A stretch of DNA of 64,000 nt from Nostoc indistinguendum CM1-VF10 (GTDB taxonomy: Bacteria > Cyanobacteriota > Cyanobacteriia > Cyanobacteriales > Nostocaceae), in contig JAHHHS010000005.1 of the NCBI GenBank assembly GCA_019359215.1, positions 62,001-126,000 on the forward strand, written 5' to 3'. The notes beneath the pieces are model-generated. The model made no database searches. It saw only the letters and a list, made by a program, of their open reading frames with translations, and was not told the origin of the DNA. The position numbers were made by a program, and so were the translations under genes. Positions 19,141 through 28,533 of this stretch are shown here, piece by piece (position 1 is the first letter of the stretch; every line of letters starts with the position of its first letter).

Positions 19141-19488
19141 ATGAACGATAATAAAAATCTTGAATCAGGGGAGTTGTCCTGTAAACTGCAAGCGATCGCA
19201 ACTGTGGTGTATGATGCAGTTCAAGGTTGTCAAGGCGATAGTGTGGCTCTTTTGGCAATGCTTAGGCAGTTGGAGCATTTACACCGAGAGATCCGGGATG
19301 GGGTTTTTCAAGAGAGTTTGCCTGTTAACCGTCGGCAACTCTACTCACTACTGAAAGATATTGAGTCTGAGGGGGGCTGGCCTTATATTGAGCGCATGAG
19401 ACTACAAGCCTTTTTAGCGAATTTGCCACAAGAGGCTCCCGCAGAAAATAATTATGAAGTTTTGGAGAGCGATCGCTCATGCGGCTGA
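19141..19488 (+). CDS. conserved small cyanobacterial protein, unknown function
   Basis: A 115-residue soluble protein beginning MNDNKNLESGELSCKLQAIA. It is mostly helical with ALLAMLRQLEHLHREIRDG and PVNRRQLYSLLKDIESEGGW. I chose ATG 19141 because GGAAAGG precedes it by six bases; a frame upstream to 19108 has no such site. I do not recognise the family. It sits between psbO and the accessory cassette, and the convergent hairpin at 19533-19574 ends it. Confidence 0.7.
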   Translation: MNDNKNLESGELSCKLQAIATVVYDAVQGCQGDSVALLAMLRQLEHLHREIRDGVFQESLPVNRRQLYSLLKDIESEGGWPYIERMRLQAFLANLPQEAPAENNYEVLESDRSCG

Positions 19489-19532
19489 TCAACTCAAAAT
19501 AATTTTCTAGCTTTGAATTAACAACTCTGATC

Positions 19533-19574
19533 GCCTCATCAACCGCTAAACCAAGAGCGGTTGTCTATTGAGGC
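19533..19574. terminator. bidirectional terminator between convergent genes
   Basis: Nested inverted repeats: inner CAACCGCT (19540-19547) with AGCGGTTG (19555-19562), outer GCCTCA (19533-19538) with TGAGGC (19569-19574). It lies between the plus gene ending at 19488 and the WD40 gene ending at 19599 on the minus strand. Confidence 0.65.
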
Positions 19575-19598
19575 TTCAAGGTAATTCGTAATTCATAA

Positions 19599-22523
19599 TT
19601 AAAGAAGATTTTTAGTGCTTATGCTATCACAAAGAAGGCGATCACGCTTTTCAAGATTGCGGTTGTGCTTGAGGTAATCGCCCACCCAGTTGCAACCACG
19701 AACAAGCAGATCATCAAGATTTAAATTCCACAGAATTATCGTGTTGTCATCACTAGCTGATGCTAATGTTTGACCATCTGGGCTAAAACTGATACTTAAT
19801 ACTGCACTGCGATGCCCACTGAGACTTTTAATTAATTTGCCTTCACGGCTCCAGAGTTTCACTGTACTATCCCAACTGGCGGCGGCTAGCAATTCACCAT
19901 TGGGACTGAAAGTCACGGCATTAACGCTATCGCTATACCCCTTTAATAAGGTTTTTAATAACGTACCATCCCGTCGCCACAGTTTTACGGTGTTATCCCA
20001 GCTAGCAGAAGCCAGTAACTCGTCAGTAGGGCTAAAGCTGACACCTAACACCCAACTATCATGGGGCGAAAAGGTCTTGAGCAAAGTCCCATCTCGACTC
20101 CATAGTTTTACAGTTTGGTCATCACTGGCAGAGGCTAGAACCTGGTTATCAGGGCTGAAATTTACGCTATTTACCCAACCCTGATGCCCCACTAAGGTTT
20201 TGAGCAACTTCCCTTCACGGTTCCAGAGTTTCACTGTTTTATCTTTGCTAGCTGATGCCAAAAACTGACCATCAGGGCTGAAACTTACGCTCATTACACT
20301 ATCAGTATGTCCGTAGAGAGTCATGATTAAAGTACCGTCAAACCGCCAAAGTTTTACAGTTTTGTCATAACTTCCTGAGGCTAGCATTTCACCTTTGGGG
20401 TCAAAACTGACACTAGGAACTTGGCTTGTGTGCCCTATTAAAGTTTTGTAAAGTCGGGTTTTGACTTCGCCATTATTGGTGTATTTTCGCCAAAGTTTGA
20501 CAGTGCGATCGCGGCTACCAGAAGCTAGCATCTGACCGTCCGGACTCCAAGCAACGCTCAAAACTCGCTTACGATGCCCTTGAAGAATAGAGCGTGTTGG
20601 GGCATCTAAACTCCATAGTTTCACGCTTTTGTCGGAACTTGCTGAGGCCAGCAATTTGTTATTTGGACTAAAAGCGATGCTGAGAACATCATCGCTGTGT
20701 CCTTTGAAGGTTTTGAGTAAAGTACCACTGATACTCCAGAGGTTTATGGTATTGTCTTCACCTGCGGAAGCTAACCTTTTACTATCAGAACTAAAGCTTA
20801 AACTCCAGACTGTACCGTTATGCTCCCGTAAAGTTTTGTAAGGACGAAAGTCAAAACCGTCTTTAGTACTTTTACTCTCTCGCCGCCAAAGTTTTACTGT
20901 CTTGTCTCGACCTGTTGACGCCAAAAATTTACCGTCCGGGCTGAAAACAGCTACAATCACACCCTGTTGATGTCCCTGCAAAGTTGTAACGAAGCTACCG
21001 TCTCGTCGCCAGATTTTCACTGTCTTGTCGTCGCTGGCCGAGGCAATGAATTGACCATCAGGGCTGAAGTTTACCCAGTTAACCCACCCTTGATGTCCCC
21101 TCAATATTTTGACTAAGCTACCGTCTTTGCGCCAGATTTTTACGGTTTTATCCTTATTGCCAGTAGCTAACAACTCACCATCAGGGCTGAAATTAACGCT
21201 ATAAACCCAATCTTCATTCCCTTTAAGGGTTTTACACGGCTTGAGGCCAAATTCACCTGTAACCGGGTTTTTGTGCCAGATTTGAATTGTTTTGTCGAGG
21301 CTGGCGGACGCTAGGGTTTGACCATCCGGGCTGAAACTTAGACAAGTGATAGCATCAGTGTGACCTTTGAGGGTTTGGAGTAAGGTACCGTCAGGACGCC
21401 AAATTTTCACCGTTCGATCAAGGCTGCCTGAGGCTAGGGTTTGACCATCTGGGCTGAAAGTGACTCCCCAGGCAATATCAGTGTGCCCTTCCAGGCGGTT
21501 AACCTCTGTTACTCTATAAACTGCCTGTTCCAAGGCTGTTACTACCCGCATTCGGGTATCTGGTTGCACAATCTCTGCCTGTTTAAGCCCTCTCCAAGCC
21601 CGCAAACCTTCTAATAATGCATCAAACTCTTTATTAGAGGCAAATAAAGCTTCGCTAGCAGCAGTAATCGCACTAATCTTTAGGTTGGTTTCGCTGCGTT
21701 CAGCTCGTAGAGTTTGGCGAACTGCTGCTCTTTTTTGCAAGTCGGCTTGCCACCATAATGCTCCTATTGTTCCTCCCATGATTGCCAGCACTGCGCCTGC
21801 TACCCGTGCTTCCCGCAGCCGCCGTTGCAATACCAAATTGAGTTGCTTTTGGCTAAGTTGTTGGGCAACTTCAGCTTTAGTTTTTTCAAGTTTAATTTTT
21901 TCTAATTTGGCGAGCATACCATAATTATTTTTTTGGCGAACTGGTTCAACTAAATAATCGTGAACTAGTTGGTAGCGATCGCCTAACTCTTCTCTGACTC
22001 GCAACACCAACCCCGAACCCACCAATATTTCTAAAATCAGTTCCTCAACTATGTCAAAGCCTGATATTTTATCTAGCTCATGATTATTAACTAATGCAGC
22101 CGCTAAATCAGCTTTAGTTTTTAATGGTCGCGTCCCCTTTTCATCAGTTAACTCAAATAATAATTTCCAACTTAACTCTTCGTTTTCCTGGCCGCAGTCT
22201 TTGATAACTTCTTCAAGCCAGCGTTCCACCAATTTTGCCGAGCCGCCGCAAAGCTTATACTGTGCGAGTGTGGTAATATTTTCTATTTGCAGTTGAGCGC
22301 CGACTATTTGTAATTCAATTGGATGTACTTCGTCTAGTTCTCCTGTCAAATCCTGAACTAATTGGTTAGTTAGTTCATCACTTAGTTCATAATGTGAACG
22401 TTGAGTAAGACTGTGAATTATGGCTTTAGCATCCTGGCTAGAGAATTTTCCTAAATAGTAGCGAATGTCTTTATCAAGAATATTTTTATTAATTATTCCT
22501 AACTGCTTAAGACTGTAATCCAA
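19599..22523 (-). CDS. WD40 protein, C-terminal part of a split STAND NTPase
   Basis: 974 residues. Residues 1-195 are the tail of a STAND-type NTPase: NILDKDIRYYLGKFSSQDAK, HPIELQIVGAQLQ and the winged-helix end RYQLVHDYLVEPVR. A coiled region and one membrane-like helix (VAGAVLAIMGGTIGALWW) follow. Then 14 WD40 repeats at about 340-955, for example KGHTDAITCLSFSPDGQTLA, enough for two seven-bladed propellers. The frame begins with TTG 22523, which overlaps the upstream P-loop gene by about 25 bases in another frame. Walker A is in that other frame; Walker B is in neither. It was probably one gene with 22499-24319. Confidence 0.85.
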   Translation of the reverse strand: MDYSLKQLGIINKNILDKDIRYYLGKFSSQDAKAIIHSLTQRSHYELSDELTNQLVQDLTGELDEVHPIELQIVGAQLQIENITTLAQYKLCGGSAKLVERWLEEVIKDCGQENEELSWKLLFELTDEKGTRPLKTKADLAAALVNNHELDKISGFDIVEELILEILVGSGLVLRVREELGDRYQLVHDYLVEPVRQKNNYGMLAKLEKIKLEKTKAEVAQQLSQKQLNLVLQRRLREARVAGAVLAIMGGTIGALWWQADLQKRAAVRQTLRAERSETNLKISAITAASEALFASNKEFDALLEGLRAWRGLKQAEIVQPDTRMRVVTALEQAVYRVTEVNRLEGHTDIAWGVTFSPDGQTLASGSLDRTVKIWRPDGTLLQTLKGHTDAITCLSFSPDGQTLASASLDKTIQIWHKNPVTGEFGLKPCKTLKGNEDWVYSVNFSPDGELLATGNKDKTVKIWRKDGSLVKILRGHQGWVNWVNFSPDGQFIASASDDKTVKIWRRDGSFVTTLQGHQQGVIVAVFSPDGKFLASTGRDKTVKLWRRESKSTKDGFDFRPYKTLREHNGTVWSLSFSSDSKRLASAGEDNTINLWSISGTLLKTFKGHSDDVLSIAFSPNNKLLASASSDKSVKLWSLDAPTRSILQGHRKRVLSVAWSPDGQMLASGSRDRTVKLWRKYTNNGEVKTRLYKTLIGHTSQVPSVSFDPKGEMLASGSYDKTVKLWRFDGTLIMTLYGHTDSVMSVSFSPDGQFLASASKDKTVKLWNREGKLLKTLVGHQGWVNSVNFSPDNQVLASASDDQTVKLWSRDGTLLKTFSPHDSWVLGVSFSPTDELLASASWDNTVKLWRRDGTLLKTLLKGYSDSVNAVTFSPNGELLAAASWDSTVKLWSREGKLIKSLSGHRSAVLSISFSPDGQTLASASDDNTIILWNLNLDDLLVRGCNWVGDYLKHNRNLEKRDRLLCDSISTKNLL

Positions 22524-24319
22524 TCAGTGTAAACAGACAAAACAACAGGTATAGGAATGCGTTCACCGATAGCTTTTCCCATAAGTGCTGGGACTAAACC
22601 AGCTTTGAGAATTGAACTTTTGCCCACACCTGATGGTCCATAAATTACTGTAAGTTTGTAGTCAGCGCGGGTAATCCTTTCAATTAAGCGATTGACATCT
22701 TGCTGCCGTCCAGAAGCAGATATTTCTTGGGCAACTCCCTCAGGAATAAATGGTATTTTTTGAAGTTCTAATGCAGGGTTAATCCTAGAGCGTTGCGGCT
22801 GCAATTGGCCTGCACCGATGAAAGCACGAAAGCTATACTGATGTTCTATTTTAATTTTTTCTTGCTTCAGCTTAAAGGCTTCTGTATAATCATGACGTTC
22901 AAAAAAGTAAAGCGATCGCAGTTCCTCTAAAATCTCTAAGTAAAGTGATGGTTGATGTTGTGGCTCACAAACTACCCTCGCCCATTCCAAGTTATTGATG
23001 GCCTCCTCCCACTCTCCCAGATGCCGCTGTGTACGTGCTAGCAAGAGGAGATACCAACTTTCTTGTCGTCGTCTTTGCAAAGCATCTCGCAGAGAAATTT
23101 GTATTACTTCTTCGGAGATAGAAAGTGCTGTATTCGCTAATTCATGAGCTAGTACCCAATTCGACTCAGAAGCTGCCACATTTGCTAAAAAGCCATAATT
23201 TTGAGCAACTTGTGCGGGAGTTCCATAATTTTTATGTAGATTTAATGACTTTTGAGCTAATTCTTTTAATTCATCCCAGGCTTGTAAACGTTGCAACATT
23301 TCACAAGCAGGCAAAATAAATTTAGCAACTAAGTCTTCTCTTTGTACTTCTTCCAATATTTTTAGGCATTGTTTAAACCACAACAGAGCATGTTGGCAAT
23401 AGCTACTATTAGTATTGTGGTATAGATCTGCCATTCGGTGATAACACAGCCCCAAATGGAATAGTACTATTGCTTGCTTGAGTAAAGATGAGGGAAGGCT
23501 AGGGTGAGGACTCTCCCACCCTGCTACTCTATTTGTTTCCTGCTGCCACAACGCTAGGCTTCTTTGATAATTAACTAAAGCACCATTAATTTGATCGTTG
23601 GCATATTTATCTCGTCCTAACACAAATTCTAAACTAGCTTCTAATCCTGGTGTTAATTGAACGCCATGCAGGCGCAGCAAATCATTACGGGCTGATTCTA
23701 TTTCGTGGCGATGTTGTGACTTAGGATCTAAATCTAAGGAAGCATTAGATAAAAATGTTTCAGCACCTGCTTCTAAAACTTTAGCAAATAGAGATTCTGC
23801 CTCTTGGTGGATCAAAGCAATTAAATCTGATTTTGCCATTTCAAATTTAATAGTGGTTGCAGCCCAGCTTTTGAAATCAGGCGCTAATCTTGAAAGCAAT
23901 GATGCGACTTCATCTTGTAGCCACAACACCACTGGAAATGGAAAAGTCGCGGCATAGATATCTCGCGCTTGGTCGATGCCTGTAAGTAAGTTCTCAAGGT
24001 CGATAATTGACTCAATACCAAAAACTATTACAGCAGATGGCAAAGTGTCTGTAAGGACGGCAGGATTATCGAGAGATAGTTCTGAGACTATTGTGCTGTG
24101 TAAAGAAGTAATTGATGGATTGAGAACAATTTCTCTGATATTAATGTCTTTGCTGATGGAGCGAATATTTTCTAGAGTTTGCTCACGTAATTGCCTATAG
24201 TTACACCGAACTAAAATTAGGGCAAATTGACCTTCGGAGAGCGCGATCGCTCTAATGAGTCTTTGCAGAGTATGCTGATTTTCTTTGGTGTAAAAGTCTA
24301 GTTGCTTATGATTATTCAT
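22499..24319 (-). pseudogene. TPR and P-loop protein, N-terminal part of the split STAND NTPase
   Basis: 606 residues. About 1-195 look like a P-loop-fold domain without a Walker A (FALILVRCNYRQLREQTLEN, FPFPVVLWLQDE). TPR-like helices follow at about 225-490. An NTPase domain begins at about 555, with Walker A YGPSGVGKSSILKAGLVPAL. The frame ends about 25 residues later at VYTDWITVLSS. The segment with Walker B and the sensor motifs, roughly 150-200 residues by family comparison, is missing, and the rest resumes in another frame as the WD40 gene. So this looks like an internal deletion, though translational coupling of two products is possible. Confidence 0.72.
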
Positions 24320-24365
24320 TGTTTATAGGGCATTGGGCACTTGTACTGAGCGTACTCCTAGGTCG

Positions 24366-24398
24366 AAGCAAGCTACGCGTAGCGTCTTGTAGAGAAGT
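24366..24398. repeat. short dispersed repeat (GTAGCGTCTTGTAGAGAAG type)
   Basis: GCAAGCTACGCGTAGCGTC followed by TTGTAGAGAAG, the same family as at 47371-47397 and 63500-63700. It lies in the 162-bp gap between the two NTPase genes of the cassette. Confidence 0.7.
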
Positions 24399-24481
24399 AT
24401 TGGACATGAGGGATGGGGCATTGGTCATTAATCCAATGGCAGAGGATACAGGACTAATGACTAATGACTTACCCAGCACTG

Positions 24482-25768
24482 TTACTTGTTTTGTTGCCAA
24501 GCAAAGACTTTTTCTGTTTCTGCTAAGGCTGGACTGATGCCGAACCAGCGCCCTAGAGGATCACGATATTCAAACAGATACATACTTCGCAGTAAATTCT
24601 GGTAGTCAGACTCACCTTTAACTCTCTGCTGCTGCACTACTTCAAACAATAATTCCCACTGGGATTCATCAATAGCTAATAGCAGATCGTCGCGGTAGTC
24701 CTTAATTACGGCTTCTAAGCAGTCCCTAGAAAAAGGTGGATCTTGTCGTTGCAGGCAACTATAAAGTAAACCCAATAAATTACGAATGTGGCCACCGCTA
24801 ACGCGACATAGACGATCCAAGGTTTGGGAGTGATCGAATAATTCTGTAATTAATGAAAGCCTTCCATTCAAAGGAACTTCTGGAAAAGCTCTTGCTAAGA
24901 CTAACTGGCGGACTAGTGACATACCTGGTTCGTAGTCACTGCCATCTCTTTGCCGCACTAATACCATCGGCAGTACTTTTGGCGCAATCCCTCCCCCCAG
25001 GCGATTTTTCAGTGTCTCGTACTCATTGGAGAAAATTAACGTTAGGGGAATGGTGTAAACTAGGTGGCATTTGAGCCGACGTAACTGTTCGCCTCGGTCG
25101 ATGAAGAGATATTCCGGTTGCGATCGCCCCGATGCTAGGGGACGCATATCGACTCGATCCAAATTATCTACAATCACTACCAGCCCTTTCTGACCCCGCA
25201 GCTTTAGCTGTTCAACAGCTTTTTCTAAAATTTCTTCGTTAATCGCTTGCAAAATACTATTGGTACGTGGCTCCAAATATTGCCTCAGTTGATTCCGCAT
25301 CTGGGTGCTATCTTTAGTTTTGGCAGTAATTTTGGCAATACCCAAGGACAACTCTGCTTGTCCAGAAAGCTCTATGGGGCTTTGCAAAAAATCGCCTACT
25401 TCTTTAAACAAATTGGTAAAGTAACCAGGTTTGAGTTTGATGCTAATCGCTTCTAAACTGGCACTGACTTGACGGGCTACACTCAGCAAAATATCGCTGA
25501 CATCAATATCTGCCATATCTAAGTCTTGACTGGACTCAAAATAAACCACATGAAATCCCGCCAATTCTAGTTCTGTCTTCAGGCGCTGCAATTCTGTTGA
25601 CTTACCGCAGCCAATGTGACCCGTAAATAACTGGCAGGTTGGCTCATCAGGAGAAATCCGAATGATAGTCCGTTGCAATTCTTCCACAATCTTGCAACCA
25701 CGGACATCAGCAAAATCTATGTAATACTGGCGATCTAGCACGTTACTTATATTAAGCGTGTAACCCAA
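24482..25768 (-). CDS. P-loop ATPase (KAP/AAA-like), first gene of cassette
   Basis: A 428-residue NTPase. Walker A is GHIGCGKS at residues 50-57 and Walker B is GLVVIVDNLDR at 195-205. Downstream, QLRRLKCHLVYTIPLTLI and VSGGHIRNLLGLLY fit the sensor and lid parts of an AAA/STAND module. The C-terminus (about 380-428) is a small alpha/beta tail. It lies upstream of the TPR and WD40 genes on the same strand. The only start in frame is TTG 25768, in the loop of a perfect 56-bp hairpin; a stop codon lies four codons upstream. The function is unknown. KAP/STAND ATPases of this kind often act in signalling or phage defence, which is inference here. Confidence 0.82.
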   Translation of the reverse strand: MGYTLNISNVLDRQYYIDFADVRGCKIVEELQRTIIRISPDEPTCQLFTGHIGCGKSTELQRLKTELELAGFHVVYFESSQDLDMADIDVSDILLSVARQVSASLEAISIKLKPGYFTNLFKEVGDFLQSPIELSGQAELSLGIAKITAKTKDSTQMRNQLRQYLEPRTNSILQAINEEILEKAVEQLKLRGQKGLVVIVDNLDRVDMRPLASGRSQPEYLFIDRGEQLRRLKCHLVYTIPLTLIFSNEYETLKNRLGGGIAPKVLPMVLVRQRDGSDYEPGMSLVRQLVLARAFPEVPLNGRLSLITELFDHSQTLDRLCRVSGGHIRNLLGLLYSCLQRQDPPFSRDCLEAVIKDYRDDLLLAIDESQWELLFEVVQQQRVKGESDYQNLLRSMYLFEYRDPLGRWFGISPALAETEKVFAWQQNK

Positions 25769-25794
25769 GTTACACGCTTAATATAAGTAACGTG
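25739..25794. repeat. perfect 26-bp stem, 4-base loop, spanning the ATPase start codon
   Basis: Arms 25739-25764 and 25769-25794 are exact reverse complements; the four bases between them (25765-25768) carry the TTG start in the RNA sense. Arms include GTTACACGCTTAATATAAG. The inner arm also codes for residues 2-9 of the ATPase. In RNA the stem would bury the ribosome site. Confidence 0.9.
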
Positions 25795-26506
25795 ACAGAT
25801 TTAATGTCGTTTTCATGTATATGGAGGTGTATGTAGACGTGTAGGTAGATGCAGTTAATTCGTATTTTTTATACAAAAAATCTCTAGCCGGGATGTGAGC
25901 ATACGATTAATTCGCAAGTTGGTAGTTCTTGCAAAAGACAGCACTTATTACAGATCACTGTCAGTAGTACGCTAGAGATTTAGTTGACCCTAATAACCTT
26001 AAGCATATCTGTCCTTTTTACACCTGCTATTGAGGTTTTGACAATCTGTAGCTTTTACTTGACCTAGTACAAACTTTTAGAACTTAGTAAGTCAGTAAAA
26101 AAAACTACTAAATTATCATGGCTCTCAGTTCGTATAGCTGATGATGTAGAACTGGTATTAATTATAGCAAGGTACACAGAGATTGAGGAATATTTGCTTA
26201 TCACTTCATATTCTATTTGTCAAGAAAACAAAATCATAAATATCTAAATTAAGACTTTGTAACCTTTAGGCAAGAAATCTTTGATGATCGCTTGTCGAAA
26301 AGACTACACTCAGTTAAAAATGGACACCGGAAACTTCAATTGGAATAATGGCTAGCGCCACGATTTTTGTGTAGTTACTGTAAAGTGTTACTAAAAATAA
26401 AAAAAGTCTTGAGGAGAGAGGCTAACAGATGCTAACAGTGTTTACTGAAATTAATAATGATATGAGGGCATCAAGGAATTTGGACTGCAATCAGAAAGGG
26501 GTTTAA
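25795..26506. other. intergenic region between cassette and ftsQ
   Basis: 712 bp separating the divergent cassette and ftsQ. It is AT-rich, with no ORF above about 40 codons that looks real and no clear RNA gene. Promoters of ftsQ and of the ATPase gene must be here. Confidence 0.5.
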
Positions 26507-27361
26507 ATGGCTGGCATCATATCAGTTTCCCGCACGCTTCTAGCCCAACGTCGTAAGAAATTACGTCGGCAGCGGCAGATGAGAATTATTCAGGCTATTT
26601 GGCGAACCTTTGCCATTATCGGTTTGGCGAGTGGATTGCTGTGGGTCGCAATCCAACCAGTGTGGGTGCTAAAAAATCCCAAACAAGTAGTAATGAAATC
26701 GGGTAATCAATTACTGTCGGATAAAACAACTCAATCACTGTTGGTGCTATCTTACCCGCAATCTTTATGGCGGATTGAACCGACAGCGATCGCCAACTCT
26801 TTGAAGAAACAACCAACTATTGCCCAAGCGATCGTAAGACGCCGCCTTTTTCCTCCTGGATTAAACATTGAAATCCAAGAACGAGTCCCTGTCGCAGTGA
26901 CTCAAACAGCAAGTGGTCAAAATCAGGGCACTGGCAACAAAAAAGTCACGCTTGGCTTACTAGATGCAAGCGGGGCCTGGATGCCTTTAGAAAAATACAC
27001 ATCACTGAATCCCACTAAGAAATTACCCAATCTCAGAGTAATTGGATTGCCCAAACAATACTGTCTCTACTGGACTCAACTTCATCAAGCCCTCAGCGAA
27101 AGTCCCGTAAAAGTTATAGAAATTGATTGCCAAAATCCAGCAAATTTAATTTTGAAAACAGAATTAGGAAATGTCCATCTCGGTGTTCCAGGCCCCGAGT
27201 TGCCTGAACAAATAAAGGTACTTGCCCAAATGCGCCATTTAACAGCAAAACTCAATTCCGATCAAATAGAGTATATTGATCTGAAAAATCCTGATTTTCC
27301 ATTAGTACAAATGAACCAAAAAGATCAAAAGTTAACTCCCAAAATTCCCAAAAATATCTAG
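26507..27361 (+). CDS. ftsQ: FtsQ/DivIB cell division protein
   Basis: A 284-residue division protein with a basic cytosolic N-terminus (AQRRKKLRRQRQMR), one membrane helix (about residues 33-54) and a POTRA-like domain (about 60-130, VWVLKNPKQVVMKSGNQLL to LNIEIQERVPVAV). It recruits FtsL/FtsB in the divisome. It lies upstream of ftsZ on the same strand, the usual cyanobacterial order. The TAG stop lies within the first bases of a small repeat element (27358-27461), so the original C-terminus may have been altered. Confidence 0.9.
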   Translation: MAGIISVSRTLLAQRRKKLRRQRQMRIIQAIWRTFAIIGLASGLLWVAIQPVWVLKNPKQVVMKSGNQLLSDKTTQSLLVLSYPQSLWRIEPTAIANSLKKQPTIAQAIVRRRLFPPGLNIEIQERVPVAVTQTASGQNQGTGNKKVTLGLLDASGAWMPLEKYTSLNPTKKLPNLRVIGLPKQYCLYWTQLHQALSESPVKVIEIDCQNPANLILKTELGNVHLGVPGPELPEQIKVLAQMRHLTAKLNSDQIEYIDLKNPDFPLVQMNQKDQKLTPKIPKNI

Positions 27362-27461
27362 TACAGCACGGCGGAAATAATCAGACCATTGGAAAGCCCT
27401 TTAGGGCTTATTCTATAACACTTTTGACTTTTGACTTTTGACTTCCGCCGTGCGGTACTAG
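27358..27461. mobile_element. MITE-like repeat with 19-bp terminal inverted repeats, copy 1
   Basis: CTAGTACAGCACGGCGGAA (27358-27376) and TTCCGCCGTGCGGTACTAG (27443-27461) are inverted repeats with one mismatch. The interior has a CCCTTTAGGG hairpin (about 27394-27410) and a TTTTGACTTTTGACTT tandem. A truncated second copy is at 61367-61440. It starts inside the ftsQ stop codon. Confidence 0.8.
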
Positions 27462-28173
27462 CGTGTTTAATATATTGATAGCTCCTAGTAAATTAAGAAG
27501 CTTTATGCTGATAAATATATTTATTATTTTCAGTTTTCTCGCAAACCACCCGAAAATAGGCATTAACTTCTAATTAAAATGAGAAGAGCAATCATAAAAT
27601 CTCCATTGCGAGTAAAACACTCTCAATTGTTACCCTAACATCTAACTAATAGTAGGGTAGCTGTCGGACAGTCTAATGATGGTTTATGGCGTGAAAAATG
27701 CTTCTGTGCATAGATTATTTGACTAAACCCAGTGCAAAAAGAGAAAAATGCTTGAGTTTTCTATTAAGATTTGACTCATGAGCAAAGTATATTGATAAAA
27801 AAGGTTTGCACTACTATCCCAGTGCAGAGCCAAAATGCTCTAACTTTGGTTTGTCGAGGATACTTCCAAAGACAGTTTACCGGAGTTTTTATCTGTAACT
27901 AAAAATACCGTTTGAGGTTACGTAAGTATTGCTTTTGGGCAATCAATTTGAACTGTTCTCTGCCGTAATTCCTATTAGATTACGAAACCTATGGGAAAAT
28001 CTTGATTTGTTGACCACATTAGCGAAGGTTCTCGTAAGATAGATTATTGCTGCAACAAAGTGTCCATTAAGACCGCCCAAACAACAAATTAATCGGGTAT
28101 AGTCTGACAAGTAATTTCTTGCTTACTTAAACCTTAAGGATAAGTAAGTATAAGGTAAATTCTGTGCCTAAAG

Positions 28174-28479
28174 TTGCAATTATCTCCAATGGTGAAATCT
28201 ATTAACAATATTATTGAGGCAGATAAGATGCGCTGTAGTGTATCTTTACAATTTATGCCTTCTGCTGAAAATAATGAAGAGATTAATGTCTGGTTGAAGT
28301 TATACAGGTCACTTTTGGATAAATATAGGTATACTTCTCTGGAATTGGCTGTGCGATCGGCTCTGTTAAAAGCTTATCCCATAGCAAATTTTCGCACTGT
28401 CAATTCTGTTAGGCTTGGCAGTAGTGAAAACAAGAAAGAACAGTGCCATAGTATCGTGGCAGTGTCAAACTATAGTTGA
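28174..28479 (+). CDS. possible small protein upstream of ftsZ
   Basis: A 101-residue open frame starting at TTG 28174 (ATG 28189 is an alternative). It has an ordinary composition (SVSLQFMPSAENNEEINVWL, ELAVRSALLKAYPIANFRTV) and ends 55 bp before ftsZ. I do not recognise a family and see no strong ribosome site. The 1.1-kb ftsQ-ftsZ gap otherwise has no gene. An 8-bp inverted repeat CTTACTTA/TAAGTAAG (28122-28148) lies just upstream. It could be real or a chance frame. Confidence 0.3.
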   Translation: MQLSPMVKSINNIIEADKMRCSVSLQFMPSAENNEEINVWLKLYRSLLDKYRYTSLELAVRSALLKAYPIANFRTVNSVRLGSSENKKEQCHSIVAVSNYS

Positions 28480-28533
28480 CTCTTAGGTGAATAACACCTG
28501 AAAAAGTCGTTTATCTACCCTTTCACAAATCCA

